Virus record (IMG/VR): IMGVR_UViG_3300013005_000003
Location: 1-54,968 of that record
Strand: one strand, 5' to 3'
Length of the DNA stretch: 54,968 nt
From: a virus
Shown: positions 36,901 through 45,009 of the stretch, in pieces
How the letters are laid out: each line of letters starts with the position of its first letter
Numbering within the stretch: position 1 is the first letter of the stretch
The notes under the pieces: model-generated
Databases searched by the model: none
What the model was told of the DNA's origin: nothing
Seen by the model: only the letters and a program-made list of their open reading frames with translations
Position numbers and translations under genes: made by a program

Positions 36901-39476
36901 TGACTTTCTGGAATGATCCTGTCAGAAATCTCAATCAGCCGAGCGAGTGCGTTCTGATCTTTTGGACCCACGCCAAGCAGTTTACCGATGTAGCGCACGA
37001 AGTCGGTGAACGCATTGCCCGTCTTGGTCGGGATGGTCTTCAGATAGTTCTGAAAATTGCTGTCAGTCAGGCCCCACGCGAGTATCTCGTTGGGATCTTG
37101 ACGGTAAAGCCTAAACTTCTTAGTCCATCCAAGCGTCCCAGCTTTCTCGTCTTCACGCATCCTCTTTGCAACGACCCTAGACAGGGCCTTCAAATCTTTA
37201 ACCGCCTTGCTGATTTCAGAGTTGGGAGGGAGTTTATCCGCCTTATCAATCGCAAGTATAGTAACCGCGTGGATAAGCTCGTGAGCCAGAGTTCTTTCAG
37301 CTGTGCCGGGGATAATCGCATCCATGCCGCCCACAACGACGCTCACCGACGGTTCCCGCAATCGCCAAGAAGTCTGACCCCGCTCAGTCGTTTTAAGCTG
37401 AATGCCGGGCAGGCCCTGCTTGCCCTTAGTCTGAACGCCAATGCGAAGCTGGATACCAACTTTCTCGAACTCATCCAAAATGTTTGCAACGCGCGGCATG
37501 ATGGTGCGAGTGGTGTCGAGGATGGCATTCTGACCCAGTTCGCGCGCCACCTGCGGCATCGTCTTGCCGGCAATCATCTTCTGGATTTCAGCCGTCGCAG
37601 TCTCCGCAGCGGCGAACTGCTCAGGCGTGATCGGCTCGACGTCCTCAATCGGAGTGGCGGATATGGCTCCCTTCGGAGGGGTTATATCAATCGGACCTGA
37701 CGGCGTTTCGACCGATGCAAACCTAGACACGGGTTCAGCGGAAGGCGCCTCGACTGGCGGTGCGGTAGGCGCAAACTCTTGGTTGCGCTTAATAATATCA
37801 GGCAGAACGTCAACAAGATCTCCGTTTCGGTTTTCCCAAACATGCTCCAGCTGATCGATGGAGATGGGGCCTTCCTTGCCCACGAGGTTCTCGCTTTTAC
37901 CTACAAGGGTAAACTCACCCTCCTTAGGCCGCGCAAACACACCGGTTGGCACTGCCGTATCGGATTCCCCAAAATAAATCTGCGCAGATTTCTGCTTACC
38001 GTAACCACCGGGTTTTGGGCGCACCAAGCCGGATGAAATCATATCGTCAATTTGATCTTGCTTCGTACCACGGACAACGAAAGGCTTATCCGTTTGCTCC
38101 ACAGTAATTTTGGGAACGCCGCTCCCTCGGAATACATCGTCTGGACGTACAACTGCAGCCCTAGCGGACGTCGGCTCAGTCTCCGCCGCGCGCTCAGCGT
38201 TCGCCGTTTCCTCTGAAGGCGGCGTCGCAGCCGCCTTCTGTCTTGCCTCCCACTCCTCACGGGGGATGGTCTCGATCCTGCCATCCGGATATTCGATAGT
38301 TACTTCGTCGTCTTCAATCGTGACAGTCGCGCCAGCAGGGCCAGCAGGCGGTGGCTTAGAGACGGGCGGAACACCGAACGGTGTAGCCGGGACGCCAAGC
38401 CCAGCCTCAGGCTCCCCAGCCGGCGGCGGCGGAGGCGGCTCTGTTCCCGGCTCAGCTTCCGGCTCAGCTTCCGGCCCACGCAAGCCGCTAATAGCGCCTG
38501 CTCCGCCGCCCATCGTTCCGCCAAGGATCAGACCGGCAGCCGCGCGACCGCCGAGACCTTCGGTGAGTTCCACGTTCGGATCGATGGCCTGCGCGCCGAC
38601 GTTTTCAGCGACGCCCTGCCCGGTTTCCTGAACGATTTCGGTGCCGCCTTCACGGATGGCACCTTCAGCCCCACCGCGAAGAACACCCCGACGCAAGCCA
38701 CCGGTCAGCAACGCGGCTTCAATTCCAAGCGGGCCAGTGACAGCCGCAATCGGAACGGCGACAGCAGCAGCGCGGCGAGCAGCAGAGATAGCCGCAGCGT
38801 TACGTGCCTCTTCAGGTGTTGCCCCTTCAGCGATGGCGGCCTGATATGCGTCTGAGCGTGCCACCACTTCCTGCGGCATCTGGCTCACGCGGTCATAGGT
38901 AGCCTGCGCCGCGTCGCCACCAACGATGGCCGACTCGCCAGTGGCAGCGCCTACCAGAGCGCCACGCTTTGCTGCCTGCTGGCCAATCAGACGTCCAGCC
39001 AGAGCGCGACCAGCAAGGCCAGCGCCGCCCGTACCGATCATAGCCGGCGCCGTCTGGGCAATGCCTGCCGCCAGCGACAGAGGATCGGTCAGTAGTTCTT
39101 TGGCCTGCTGCCCGAAGCCAGAGAGGAAGCCTTCCTTCCCGGCCTCTTCAACGCGCGCCGCCTGCTGGCGCTGGCGCTCACGGAAAGCCTCCGTCTGGAG
39201 CTCTTCGCCGAACTCCTCGACAGACCGACCGGCGCGCGTAGAGATGTTGTCCATGTCGCCGGTAACAAGGCCGGCAAGCTGGCCGGGAAGAGATACGATC
39301 TGACCAGCGCCGCGCACGAGCGCGCCACCCACGTCACGGAGGACGGAGGTTTCAGCTTTCGGAATGCTCGCAGCATTTGCCTGCACGTATGCGATAGCAT
39401 CCTGCTGGGTCGCCCCTTCAGGTGCATTCACCTCATACATTGTTCCATCTGGGGACTTAACGCGGAACCTAGGCAT
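33927..39476 (-). CDS. Giant polyvalent virion protein (zincin + LPD38-like)
   Basis: 1849 aa. N-terminal F.VKSPDGTMYEVNAPEGATQ domain, then Gly/Ala-rich hydrophobic segments (about 130-340) typical of ejected internal proteins. HELIH (732-736) in ERTLAHELIHAVTI is a zincin protease motif. A Pro-rich linker spans about 883-920, then long helical regions. The C-terminal part (about 1370-1750: SREATVDFNRRGEAGALLNA, MPYGFGFFPYLATRT) matches LPD38 of polyvalent proteins, recalled from the literature on these families. Such proteins enter the cell with phage DNA. Last late gene; its stop lies in the terminator loop. Confidence 0.75.
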   Translation of the reverse strand: MPRFRVKSPDGTMYEVNAPEGATQQDAIAYVQANAASIPKAETSVLRDVGGALVRGAGQIVSLPGQLAGLVTGDMDNISTRAGRSVEEFGEELQTEAFRERQRQQAARVEEAGKEGFLSGFGQQAKELLTDPLSLAAGIAQTAPAMIGTGGAGLAGRALAGRLIGQQAAKRGALVGAATGESAIVGGDAAQATYDRVSQMPQEVVARSDAYQAAIAEGATPEEARNAAAISAARRAAAVAVPIAAVTGPLGIEAALLTGGLRRGVLRGGAEGAIREGGTEIVQETGQGVAENVGAQAIDPNVELTEGLGGRAAAGLILGGTMGGGAGAISGLRGPEAEPEAEPGTEPPPPPPAGEPEAGLGVPATPFGVPPVSKPPPAGPAGATVTIEDDEVTIEYPDGRIETIPREEWEARQKAAATPPSEETANAERAAETEPTSARAAVVRPDDVFRGSGVPKITVEQTDKPFVVRGTKQDQIDDMISSGLVRPKPGGYGKQKSAQIYFGESDTAVPTGVFARPKEGEFTLVGKSENLVGKEGPISIDQLEHVWENRNGDLVDVLPDIIKRNQEFAPTAPPVEAPSAEPVSRFASVETPSGPIDITPPKGAISATPIEDVEPITPEQFAAAETATAEIQKMIAGKTMPQVARELGQNAILDTTRTIMPRVANILDEFEKVGIQLRIGVQTKGKQGLPGIQLKTTERGQTSWRLREPSVSVVVGGMDAIIPGTAERTLAHELIHAVTILAIDKADKLPPNSEISKAVKDLKALSRVVAKRMREDEKAGTLGWTKKFRLYRQDPNEILAWGLTDSNFQNYLKTIPTKTGNAFTDFVRYIGKLLGVGPKDQNALARLIEISDRIIPESQAGIADVTAGVVASAVEFGGIPSSPPSPTPPSPPPPPQQPPPPPPPQQPPPQQPAPSPPPPITPTKETRVEGWVRKIIDRFERLRVVQNLGQLRAGIEGFYEAARKFDSRAGELMAKFNRDYFQPIEKIMKEAGLSLETVDAYLYARAARARNARLKAKAENEIRTKMYNKIISEMEADGATEAEIQTAIIDADADVQAAIAKAAADGKIPESGSGMTDQEADRIMNGYRSQDYFPALERIGEIFNRANKERMENNIQRGLVSREIGEQLLREEPDYVPMKGSIIDENLTEPAEDFEDVMGYGGSGFGVSVREWYDTRGRTSLGFSPLGTFVSDVGTSIVRGERNRVGQKLMTFFIDNPSESWKVFSYRNPPRNRNGDIQRPSPFDPNFMVVKRGGDTFYLRIDDPLLAKAAKNLNPQQMNSLLQISSNLTRMLSRSFTTANPDFFVPNVFRDLQSAALNLGAEAPGLLKAFRDKIKDGKAFRSVAAFEYGREGGDPALRELYEQFKLDGGSVSWVQRETPQEAAARIQKDLKTVNDSLKDLKDARSAKQAIEAVWNPTGKGFRAMVGALESTNATFENSVRFAAYRAALEIGMTREQAAMISREATVDFNRRGEAGALLNALYAFFNAGIQGSVRTARALSNNPLKTGKLSTTQAALLGMMTTAATLAAANAALSDEDDDGKLFWDKIPDYEKERNLIIMNPLDGKTYTKIPMPYGFGFFPYLATRTMDAARRGDDLGAVGLDIATAGLGNFSPVQFSAGNIPSSIARAATPTMGKPFVELMLNENFMGKPIYNEPFDKGQSYASVARFNTPEGYKELSQFLNDISGGEGKLKGNLNAPAESFEYLTEFAFGGVTNLAKSLYRTGEEGDAVAAPVVRRLVGQPGKGRNVGEYYEREERARVVNQQMKDLTGLERRALIEKFPAETNPRVQSALTATRSAVRKLNEERKRIRNLDIDEGVKAERLEALRERTDAEFVRFNRIYNQVEEATR

Positions 39477-39490
39477 GCCCGGACCCTATA

Positions 39491-40930
39491 TTAAAACTTA
39501 ATGGCTGACCACCCTGCGCCACCGGTCGGAGCAGCTATCGCCGTGCGTGTCGAGGCGCCCCTTCCCTGACCCGGGGCAGGAGCAGCAGGGGTGCCATCCG
39601 GTAGAAGCATCGGGCCAGCGCCGCCCGGGGGACGCCCAAACGTCTTCTGAAAAGCAAGACGCATGGCCTCCCTGCGGTTGAGGGCCGCCTTGTATTTTGC
39701 GAATTTAGCCGCGTCCATGCCGGCTTTAACACCCTTAGCCTGTTCGTAATCTGCCTTATACTCTTCGAGGGCCTCTCGCATTTTTTCGTCAGCCGCGATG
39801 AAATTTTGCTCGGCGGTGTACTGCTGATTGGCAGTCATTTCGCGCGCCCGATCAGCAGGCCCACGCCGGTTTTCGTCGGCTTGTGATCGTGTCAAATCAA
39901 GACCAGCCTGCGCCTCTGCCTCCGCATATTTTGCGTTGACCCCAGCCGTCTGGGCCTGCGCCAAGGCGGTATCAAGAACCGGCTTACCCAGAGCAATATT
40001 TCGAACTAAGCCTTCGCTCGCAGTGGCAAGTTCCAATGTGCCCTTGTCATAGTCACGACCGGACCGGATGATGTCTCTGGCCTCCTTCTGGGCCTGCTTT
40101 AGTGCATCATAATTCCTGAGCACCAGATCGTCGCGGGCCTCACCTACACGCTCAATGCCTGACAATCTCTGCTGACGAGACTGTTCATACTTCTCAGTCC
40201 CAGCTTGAAGACCACGGCTCAGCGCTTCGACGAGGCTCTCACCGTCACGACCCTGAGCCAACGCGGCGCCGCCAGCAATCAGCGCCTCCCACGGGGAGCG
40301 GGCCCTCGCTTCCTCCATCAATTCTTCGCGGCGGGCTAATCGCGCTTCTTGATTCGTCAAAGCGGCCCGCACTTCCTCTGGGATCTGGGCATTCTCTGTG
40401 GCCAGCGCCTCGCCTTCCAGCGCGCCCGCGCGGTCGGTCAGCATTTGCAAACGAGTCTGTAAACGAGTCCGGTCGAGGATGTTGTCTTTGTTTGCTGGCA
40501 TGGCAGCCAGCGCGGTTTGAACTTCCGCGATCTGTTGCTGCGTGCTTGCCAGCGCCTGCCGATAGCTCGACTGAGGAGCCGCCCTCTCAGGGGCTGCACG
40601 CTGCGGGGCGGCGGCCACGGGCAGTTCTTGCACCTGCGGCTGAGGGGCCTGCGGTGGCGCCATCGGCGGAGCCTGCGGCGGCGCCACCGGAACCGTTGGC
40701 TTAGGAGCAACCAGCTGTACGCCGGGTTGCATTGGAGCAGGCGTGGCAGGCGTCACAGTGCGCGGCGCCGCCATCAGTGCTGCGCTAATCGCCGTACCGG
40801 GCGCACCCGCACCCTCTGCTTTTGCAATGATCTGCTGCACAAGATCTTCTCTGGTCAGACCATCATTCTGCCCGGACATGATCAACTGCTCAGCGAGAGC
40901 GCGAGCCTTTCTAATATCCATCCGTGCCAT
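39491..40930 (-). CDS. Internal virion protein, coiled-coil
   Basis: 479 aa. A short N-terminal helix (IRKARALAEQLIMSGQNDGL), a long Pro/Ala/Gln linker (about 55-120), a coiled coil (about 120-260, many Gln/Glu/Arg), then helical segments and a Gly/Pro tail. It sits between the giant polyvalent protein and two proteins that look like internal core proteins, so it is probably carried in the head. No catalytic motif. One-base overlap with the upstream gene. Confidence 0.5.
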   Translation of the reverse strand: MARMDIRKARALAEQLIMSGQNDGLTREDLVQQIIAKAEGAGAPGTAISAALMAAPRTVTPATPAPMQPGVQLVAPKPTVPVAPPQAPPMAPPQAPQPQVQELPVAAAPQRAAPERAAPQSSYRQALASTQQQIAEVQTALAAMPANKDNILDRTRLQTRLQMLTDRAGALEGEALATENAQIPEEVRAALTNQEARLARREELMEEARARSPWEALIAGGAALAQGRDGESLVEALSRGLQAGTEKYEQSRQQRLSGIERVGEARDDLVLRNYDALKQAQKEARDIIRSGRDYDKGTLELATASEGLVRNIALGKPVLDTALAQAQTAGVNAKYAEAEAQAGLDLTRSQADENRRGPADRAREMTANQQYTAEQNFIAADEKMREALEEYKADYEQAKGVKAGMDAAKFAKYKAALNRREAMRLAFQKTFGRPPGGAGPMLLPDGTPAAPAPGQGRGASTRTAIAAPTGGAGWSAIKF

Positions 40931-41877
40931 CAGCGTACATCCTTCAGCCAGCCAAGCCCGTGCATCGGGCTCTTAATGTTACGCTTACCGTCCTTGACGG
41001 GGCTCTCGACCTTGCCGCCTTTCTTGAATCCACCAAACCCACCGAATCTACCGAACGCCCCCAAGGCTTGGCTTGCTAAGCCCAAAATGGCGGCAGTGTT
41101 ATTCCTACCCGGCTCGTCGGTAATCCGCGTCCCAGTCCCCTGCGCCGAAGGCGTGCCGCCAATGCCTGCCAACTGCTGCAACTGCGTGAGCGGGTAATCA
41201 CGCTGACGCTCAAAATCGCTATACGCCAGATTCGCAGACGTCTGACCCAGTTCCTGACGCTTCGCGCCGATAGCCTCAAGGCCGGTCAATTCACGCAAGC
41301 GCTGCTCTTGAGCGCTTTGTCCCAGCTGCGAATATTGTTGAGCCCCCGTCAGCGCGCGGGCGGCTTCATTGCCATACAGATCAGCGCCCGCCCCATATGC
41401 GTCGGCCAGCGCTGCTGTCTGCTTGTCCAACGCCTGACTCTGCGTGTCGCGAACCGCACGGCGCATGAACTCAGCACTGCGCGAGCCGCCGAACGTGCCG
41501 CTGCCCACGAAGGTGCGATTAAGCTGAGGCAGAATATTCTCAGACAGGTTGCGCGCTGCCGTCGATCCAATCCCAGAAATGACGTTCTGGATGTACGGAT
41601 TCATGTATCGCTGAGCCACGCCGGGATCCGTGAACGATCCCGTGCCCCGATTGAGCGCCTGCGTGGCAGAGTTCACGTAGGGCTGATACGAGCCCATGCC
41701 CTGCTTAAACAGGTCGAACGCCTGCTGCTGCTCCTGCTGGAACGGCGCAATGCGGGCAACGTCATACCGCTGATACGGCTGCGAAGTGGCGGCTTGCGCC
41801 TTGGTCAGAAGGTTCGTGGCGTAATCAGTATACCACTGCGGCAAGATAGTCTGGGTCTGGGTAGTCTGCGTAGCCAT
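40930..41877 (-). CDS. Internal virion / DNA-transfer protein
   Basis: 315 aa. It starts QTILPQWYTDYATNLLTKAQ, then PFQQEQQQAFDLFKQGMGSY, and FVGSGTFGGSRSAEFMRRAV, a motif set found in putative DNA-transfer proteins of short-tailed phages. It ends with Gly/Phe repeats and FKKGGKVESPVKDGKRNIKS. One-base overlaps at both ends fix its place in the operon. Likely ejected with DNA or part of an inner core. Confidence 0.6.
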   Translation of the reverse strand: MATQTTQTQTILPQWYTDYATNLLTKAQAATSQPYQRYDVARIAPFQQEQQQAFDLFKQGMGSYQPYVNSATQALNRGTGSFTDPGVAQRYMNPYIQNVISGIGSTAARNLSENILPQLNRTFVGSGTFGGSRSAEFMRRAVRDTQSQALDKQTAALADAYGAGADLYGNEAARALTGAQQYSQLGQSAQEQRLRELTGLEAIGAKRQELGQTSANLAYSDFERQRDYPLTQLQQLAGIGGTPSAQGTGTRITDEPGRNNTAAILGLASQALGAFGRFGGFGGFKKGGKVESPVKDGKRNIKSPMHGLGWLKDVR

Positions 41878-44750
41878 TACACTGCACCTCCGACAGCCTT
41901 CAGCATATCTTCAATTCCACGCTGCGGCTTCGCAATCTTTTTCACGTCTTTACGTCCCGCCTGCTGACGCACCATCTTCCGCATACGGTCAAGGCGGCGG
42001 ACGCCTTCAGCGTTCGAACCATCGCCAAGATCGGAGACATCCTGCGCACTCCAGACATACTCGCCGTCCGAAAGCCAAGCGGGGATCTTGTCCTCCTGAC
42101 CGCTGCCGATGCCCTTAACCTCTCCCGGGCCTATGTGACCGCCACCCTTACGATACTCAATAAGGTGCCTTACCATATCGTCGTCGACTTCACCACCTTC
42201 GGCCATCGCCGGGCCGTCGGTTATAGTGCGGGTTCCGAAGAACTGACCTTGATCGTTAATGCCGTAGTTCTCATACCCCGGATTCGCCGCGCGAACCTGA
42301 TCGAGCGTCACCGGAGCACCCGCCGTGGTCGTGGTTACGTTGCGGTAACCGTAGAACCTACCGTCGGGACCCTGCTCGATACGAGTAAAGCCCGGATTGG
42401 CAGCCTGATAATCAGCAAGCGTAGGCGCGCGCGTCGATGCCGGCGTTGTACGCGTGCCAACATACTGCCCAGCCGCGTTCTGCGTAATATTCTGATAGGT
42501 GGGATTCGCCGCGCGGATCTGTTCAAGCGTCATGCCCGGCGCCCCGGGAACGTCAACTGTCCGCGACCCGACGTATTGCCCAGCCGCGTTCCGCTCAATG
42601 CTCTCAAAGCCCGGGTTGAAAAGCCCGTAGTCTTCAACCGTCGGGTTAAAGGTGCCTCCAGCAGTTACACGCAAACCAGTCGGAGCCGGTCCGCTCGCCG
42701 TGTAACCGGGAATAGGTTCGCCAAACCACCGTCCATCAGCGGCCTGACGAATATTGGTATACCCCGGGAAGGCCGCGCTAACTTCAGCGGCGGTCGCGGC
42801 GGGGCCCGGTGTACCAGCCGTCGTCCTGCCAGTCGTTGTAGTGCCGGTTGTTCCCGTCGTTGTGGTGCCGGTTGTTCCCGTCGTTGTGGTGCCGGTTGTT
42901 CCCGTCCCGCCAATGCCGGTCACGGTGCCAGTCGTAGCGGGCGCGTTGCGGAAGAAATCAAACTCGCCTTCGCGCTGACCATAGGTGAACGGATCAAAGG
43001 TTGCAGGATTCCGAATCCGACCACCGCCGATTCCTCCCACGGGAAGACCGGGGCCGGCATCAATAGTACCGCCACCGCCACCGCCGCCACCAACAGCCTC
43101 AGCGAGCAAACCAATCAGCGGCGTGAGGCCACCAATAGTTTTTAGCGCGGACAGGACTTTCTGCTTCGTAGTCGGGCCCGCTTGGCTGTCGCCCAAGATT
43201 TGCTGAACAGTTATGGCTGAGAGCACTTCAGGGGGCAGCAATTCGAACGGCATGCGCTGCTCATTGGTGCTCGTATTCGAGGGCGTTTGAACCGGCAGAA
43301 CAACGGTTTCGGTGCGGCTTGTAGGAGTATTCGTGCTTGGAGTCTGTATCGGCACCACAGGCGTCGTCGTGTCGCCGCCACCGGTATCCGTGTTTGAACC
43401 CACAGGCGGCACAGGCGGTGTTGTCGTGTCGCCACCCTGCTGAGCGGCAGTGTTTGAACCCACAGGCGGCACAGGCGGTGTTGTCGTGTCGCCACCCTGC
43501 TGAGCGGCAGTGTTTGAACCCACAGGCGGCACAGGCGGTGTTGTCGTGTCACCACCACCGGTATCAGTGTTTACAGTAGACCCAGCGAGCGCTCCCCCAA
43601 TGCCGGCGATAGTACTGGCGCCCGCTCCCGCACCTGCGTTCGCCAAGGTTGAGGCTGCGCTACCCGCAACGTTACCTGCGGCGCCAGCTTTCAAAGACAC
43701 TGCAAAGTCTAAGGCCGCCTGACTTCCGGGGATTAGCCCGGTTTCGATGATGTTCCCGGCGGCGTCGCTAAGCTGCCCAGCATTTGTAAGCAAATACCCC
43801 TCAGGGTATCCGTTCATAAATGCGTTATACGCAGCGCGACCGCCAAAGTCTTCGGGCTTCAGGCTGTTAATATAATCTACAGATCTCTGATTTGCATTGG
43901 CCTGATTAACAACATCCCGACCAATATCGCCTACGCCCGCGGACGCGAGGTTTCCAACAATGCTACCAAGAGTTGTATTCAAGCCGGCGCCCGCTATCCG
44001 GGGACCAAGCACCGTTATAAGAGCATCATCAAGGGCGCTAGAAGCAACGTTGCTACCAATACCGGCGCCAACGTTGGCAGCACCCGGTGCGATATTAGAC
44101 GCGGTCGCTCCGAGCTTCTGACCTAAGACATCGGTGGAAGCGCCTACATCCGGCATGATACCCTTGAACGCGCCGGCAGTCAGACCCGATATGCCCGCAT
44201 TGATCAAAGATTGTTCGAGATTTCTGCCAACCGCTAAGTTGCCAGCAAGCGAGCCAGCCGCAGTGCCCAGACCGGCACCAAGGGCGGAGGCGCTGCCCGC
44301 AATCTGCCCGGCCTGAATTAACGGGCCCAACGTGCCGGCGCTTATGACGGAAAGCGCAAGCGGTATGAGGGTCTCAAGGGCCCCCATGTTGTTTTCTTTG
44401 TTGGCGTAAATGTCGTTAAACGCCGTGATCGCCTCACCTGATCGCGTCGCGGCTTGCACTTCCTGCTGCAGACGCACGTCAACCGCGGCACCGCCCTGAG
44501 CGGAAATCTTATTCGCGGCATCTACTAGCGCGGCAACCTCTGCCGGCGAAGACGCCGTTCCAATTACATTGCCGCCAACCACAAGCCTGTAGTTCGTTCC
44601 CGGCAGCGGCTGAAAATCAAGATTTTCGTATTCCGTGTTGCCCTTCAGGGACAGGATTGGCGCGGTCTTCGCATAGTTATACAGCGGATCAAACTCGCTG
44701 AGCGTGCCAGCCTGAAGCGAGCCAAGTCCTCCTGCACCTGCAATCGCCAT
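41877..44750 (-). CDS. Long internal virion/injection-type protein with tandem repeats
   Basis: 957 aa. N-terminal domain (about 1-130), then hydrophobic Gly/Ala segments (about 125-360: IPLALSVISAGTLGPLIQAG) as in ejection proteins. A Thr/Pro/Gly repeat region follows: three copies of GGDTTTPPVPPVGSNTAAQQ, then a Thr/Gly block with eight-residue repeats. Five repeats of about 32-36 residues with the pattern ANPxYxxxxxxxxGQYxGTRT come next. The end is KKGGG-type: IGPGEVKGIGSGQEDKIPAW. Carried in the head or ejected; the repeats may grip DNA or glycans. Confidence 0.55.
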   Translation of the reverse strand: MAIAGAGGLGSLQAGTLSEFDPLYNYAKTAPILSLKGNTEYENLDFQPLPGTNYRLVVGGNVIGTASSPAEVAALVDAANKISAQGGAAVDVRLQQEVQAATRSGEAITAFNDIYANKENNMGALETLIPLALSVISAGTLGPLIQAGQIAGSASALGAGLGTAAGSLAGNLAVGRNLEQSLINAGISGLTAGAFKGIMPDVGASTDVLGQKLGATASNIAPGAANVGAGIGSNVASSALDDALITVLGPRIAGAGLNTTLGSIVGNLASAGVGDIGRDVVNQANANQRSVDYINSLKPEDFGGRAAYNAFMNGYPEGYLLTNAGQLSDAAGNIIETGLIPGSQAALDFAVSLKAGAAGNVAGSAASTLANAGAGAGASTIAGIGGALAGSTVNTDTGGGDTTTPPVPPVGSNTAAQQGGDTTTPPVPPVGSNTAAQQGGDTTTPPVPPVGSNTDTGGGDTTTPVVPIQTPSTNTPTSRTETVVLPVQTPSNTSTNEQRMPFELLPPEVLSAITVQQILGDSQAGPTTKQKVLSALKTIGGLTPLIGLLAEAVGGGGGGGGTIDAGPGLPVGGIGGGRIRNPATFDPFTYGQREGEFDFFRNAPATTGTVTGIGGTGTTGTTTTGTTGTTTTGTTGTTTTGRTTAGTPGPAATAAEVSAAFPGYTNIRQAADGRWFGEPIPGYTASGPAPTGLRVTAGGTFNPTVEDYGLFNPGFESIERNAAGQYVGSRTVDVPGAPGMTLEQIRAANPTYQNITQNAAGQYVGTRTTPASTRAPTLADYQAANPGFTRIEQGPDGRFYGYRNVTTTTAGAPVTLDQVRAANPGYENYGINDQGQFFGTRTITDGPAMAEGGEVDDDMVRHLIEYRKGGGHIGPGEVKGIGSGQEDKIPAWLSDGEYVWSAQDVSDLGDGSNAEGVRRLDRMRKMVRQQAGRKDVKKIAKPQRGIEDMLKAVGGAV
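42832..42905 (-). repeat. 24-bp tandem repeats in the Thr/Gly block
   Basis: Three near-identical 24-bp units (GTCGTTGTGGTGCCGGTTGTTCCC) code for the eight-residue unit GTTGTTTT. The copies are exact or differ in one base, so they are recent and likely vary in number. Confidence 0.75.
43391..43570 (-). repeat. 60-bp tandem repeats, three copies
   Basis: The period is exactly 60 bp (20 aa: GGDTTTPPVPPVGSNTAAQQ). Copies at 43391-43450 and 43451-43510 are identical; the third diverges at its end. Flanking sequence is related, so the array may have grown by unequal crossing-over. Confidence 0.85.
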
Positions 44751-44751
44751 C

Positions 44752-45009
44752 CTACGATCCCTGACTAATCACGTCGTTAAAACGCATCGCCCATTCGCGC
44801 CAATCGTCAAACTGATACGCATTGGGAACTCCAAGCTCGGCGAGGGACGCGATACTTGATAACCCAGAGGCCCAGTTTTTCCAATCTCTTTCGTCCATGA
44901 GGCGGACCGCCACGCCGAAGTCCTCGATGGAGGGGAACATGAAGTCCGCCCAGTCCACCACGTTGTCGACGATACGCGGATCGATGGTCGTCGTGACGCG
45001 CTTCAACAT
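44752..45009 (-). CDS. Small tail-region protein
   Basis: 85 aa. MLKRVTTTIDPRIVDNVVDW, ADFMFPSIEDFGVAVRLMDE and YQFDDWREWAMRFNDVISQ. Helical and acidic. It lies between the tail hub and an internal virion protein; the ATG overlaps the upstream stop by one base. Unknown function. Confidence 0.5.
   Translation of the reverse strand: MLKRVTTTIDPRIVDNVVDWADFMFPSIEDFGVAVRLMDERDWKNWASGLSSIASLAELGVPNAYQFDDWREWAMRFNDVISQGS

Noticed and set aside
43391-43570. Possible CRISPR-like array from 60-bp repeats
   Set aside because: There are no unique spacers between copies; the repeat is in frame within a coding gene and codes for a 20-residue unit.
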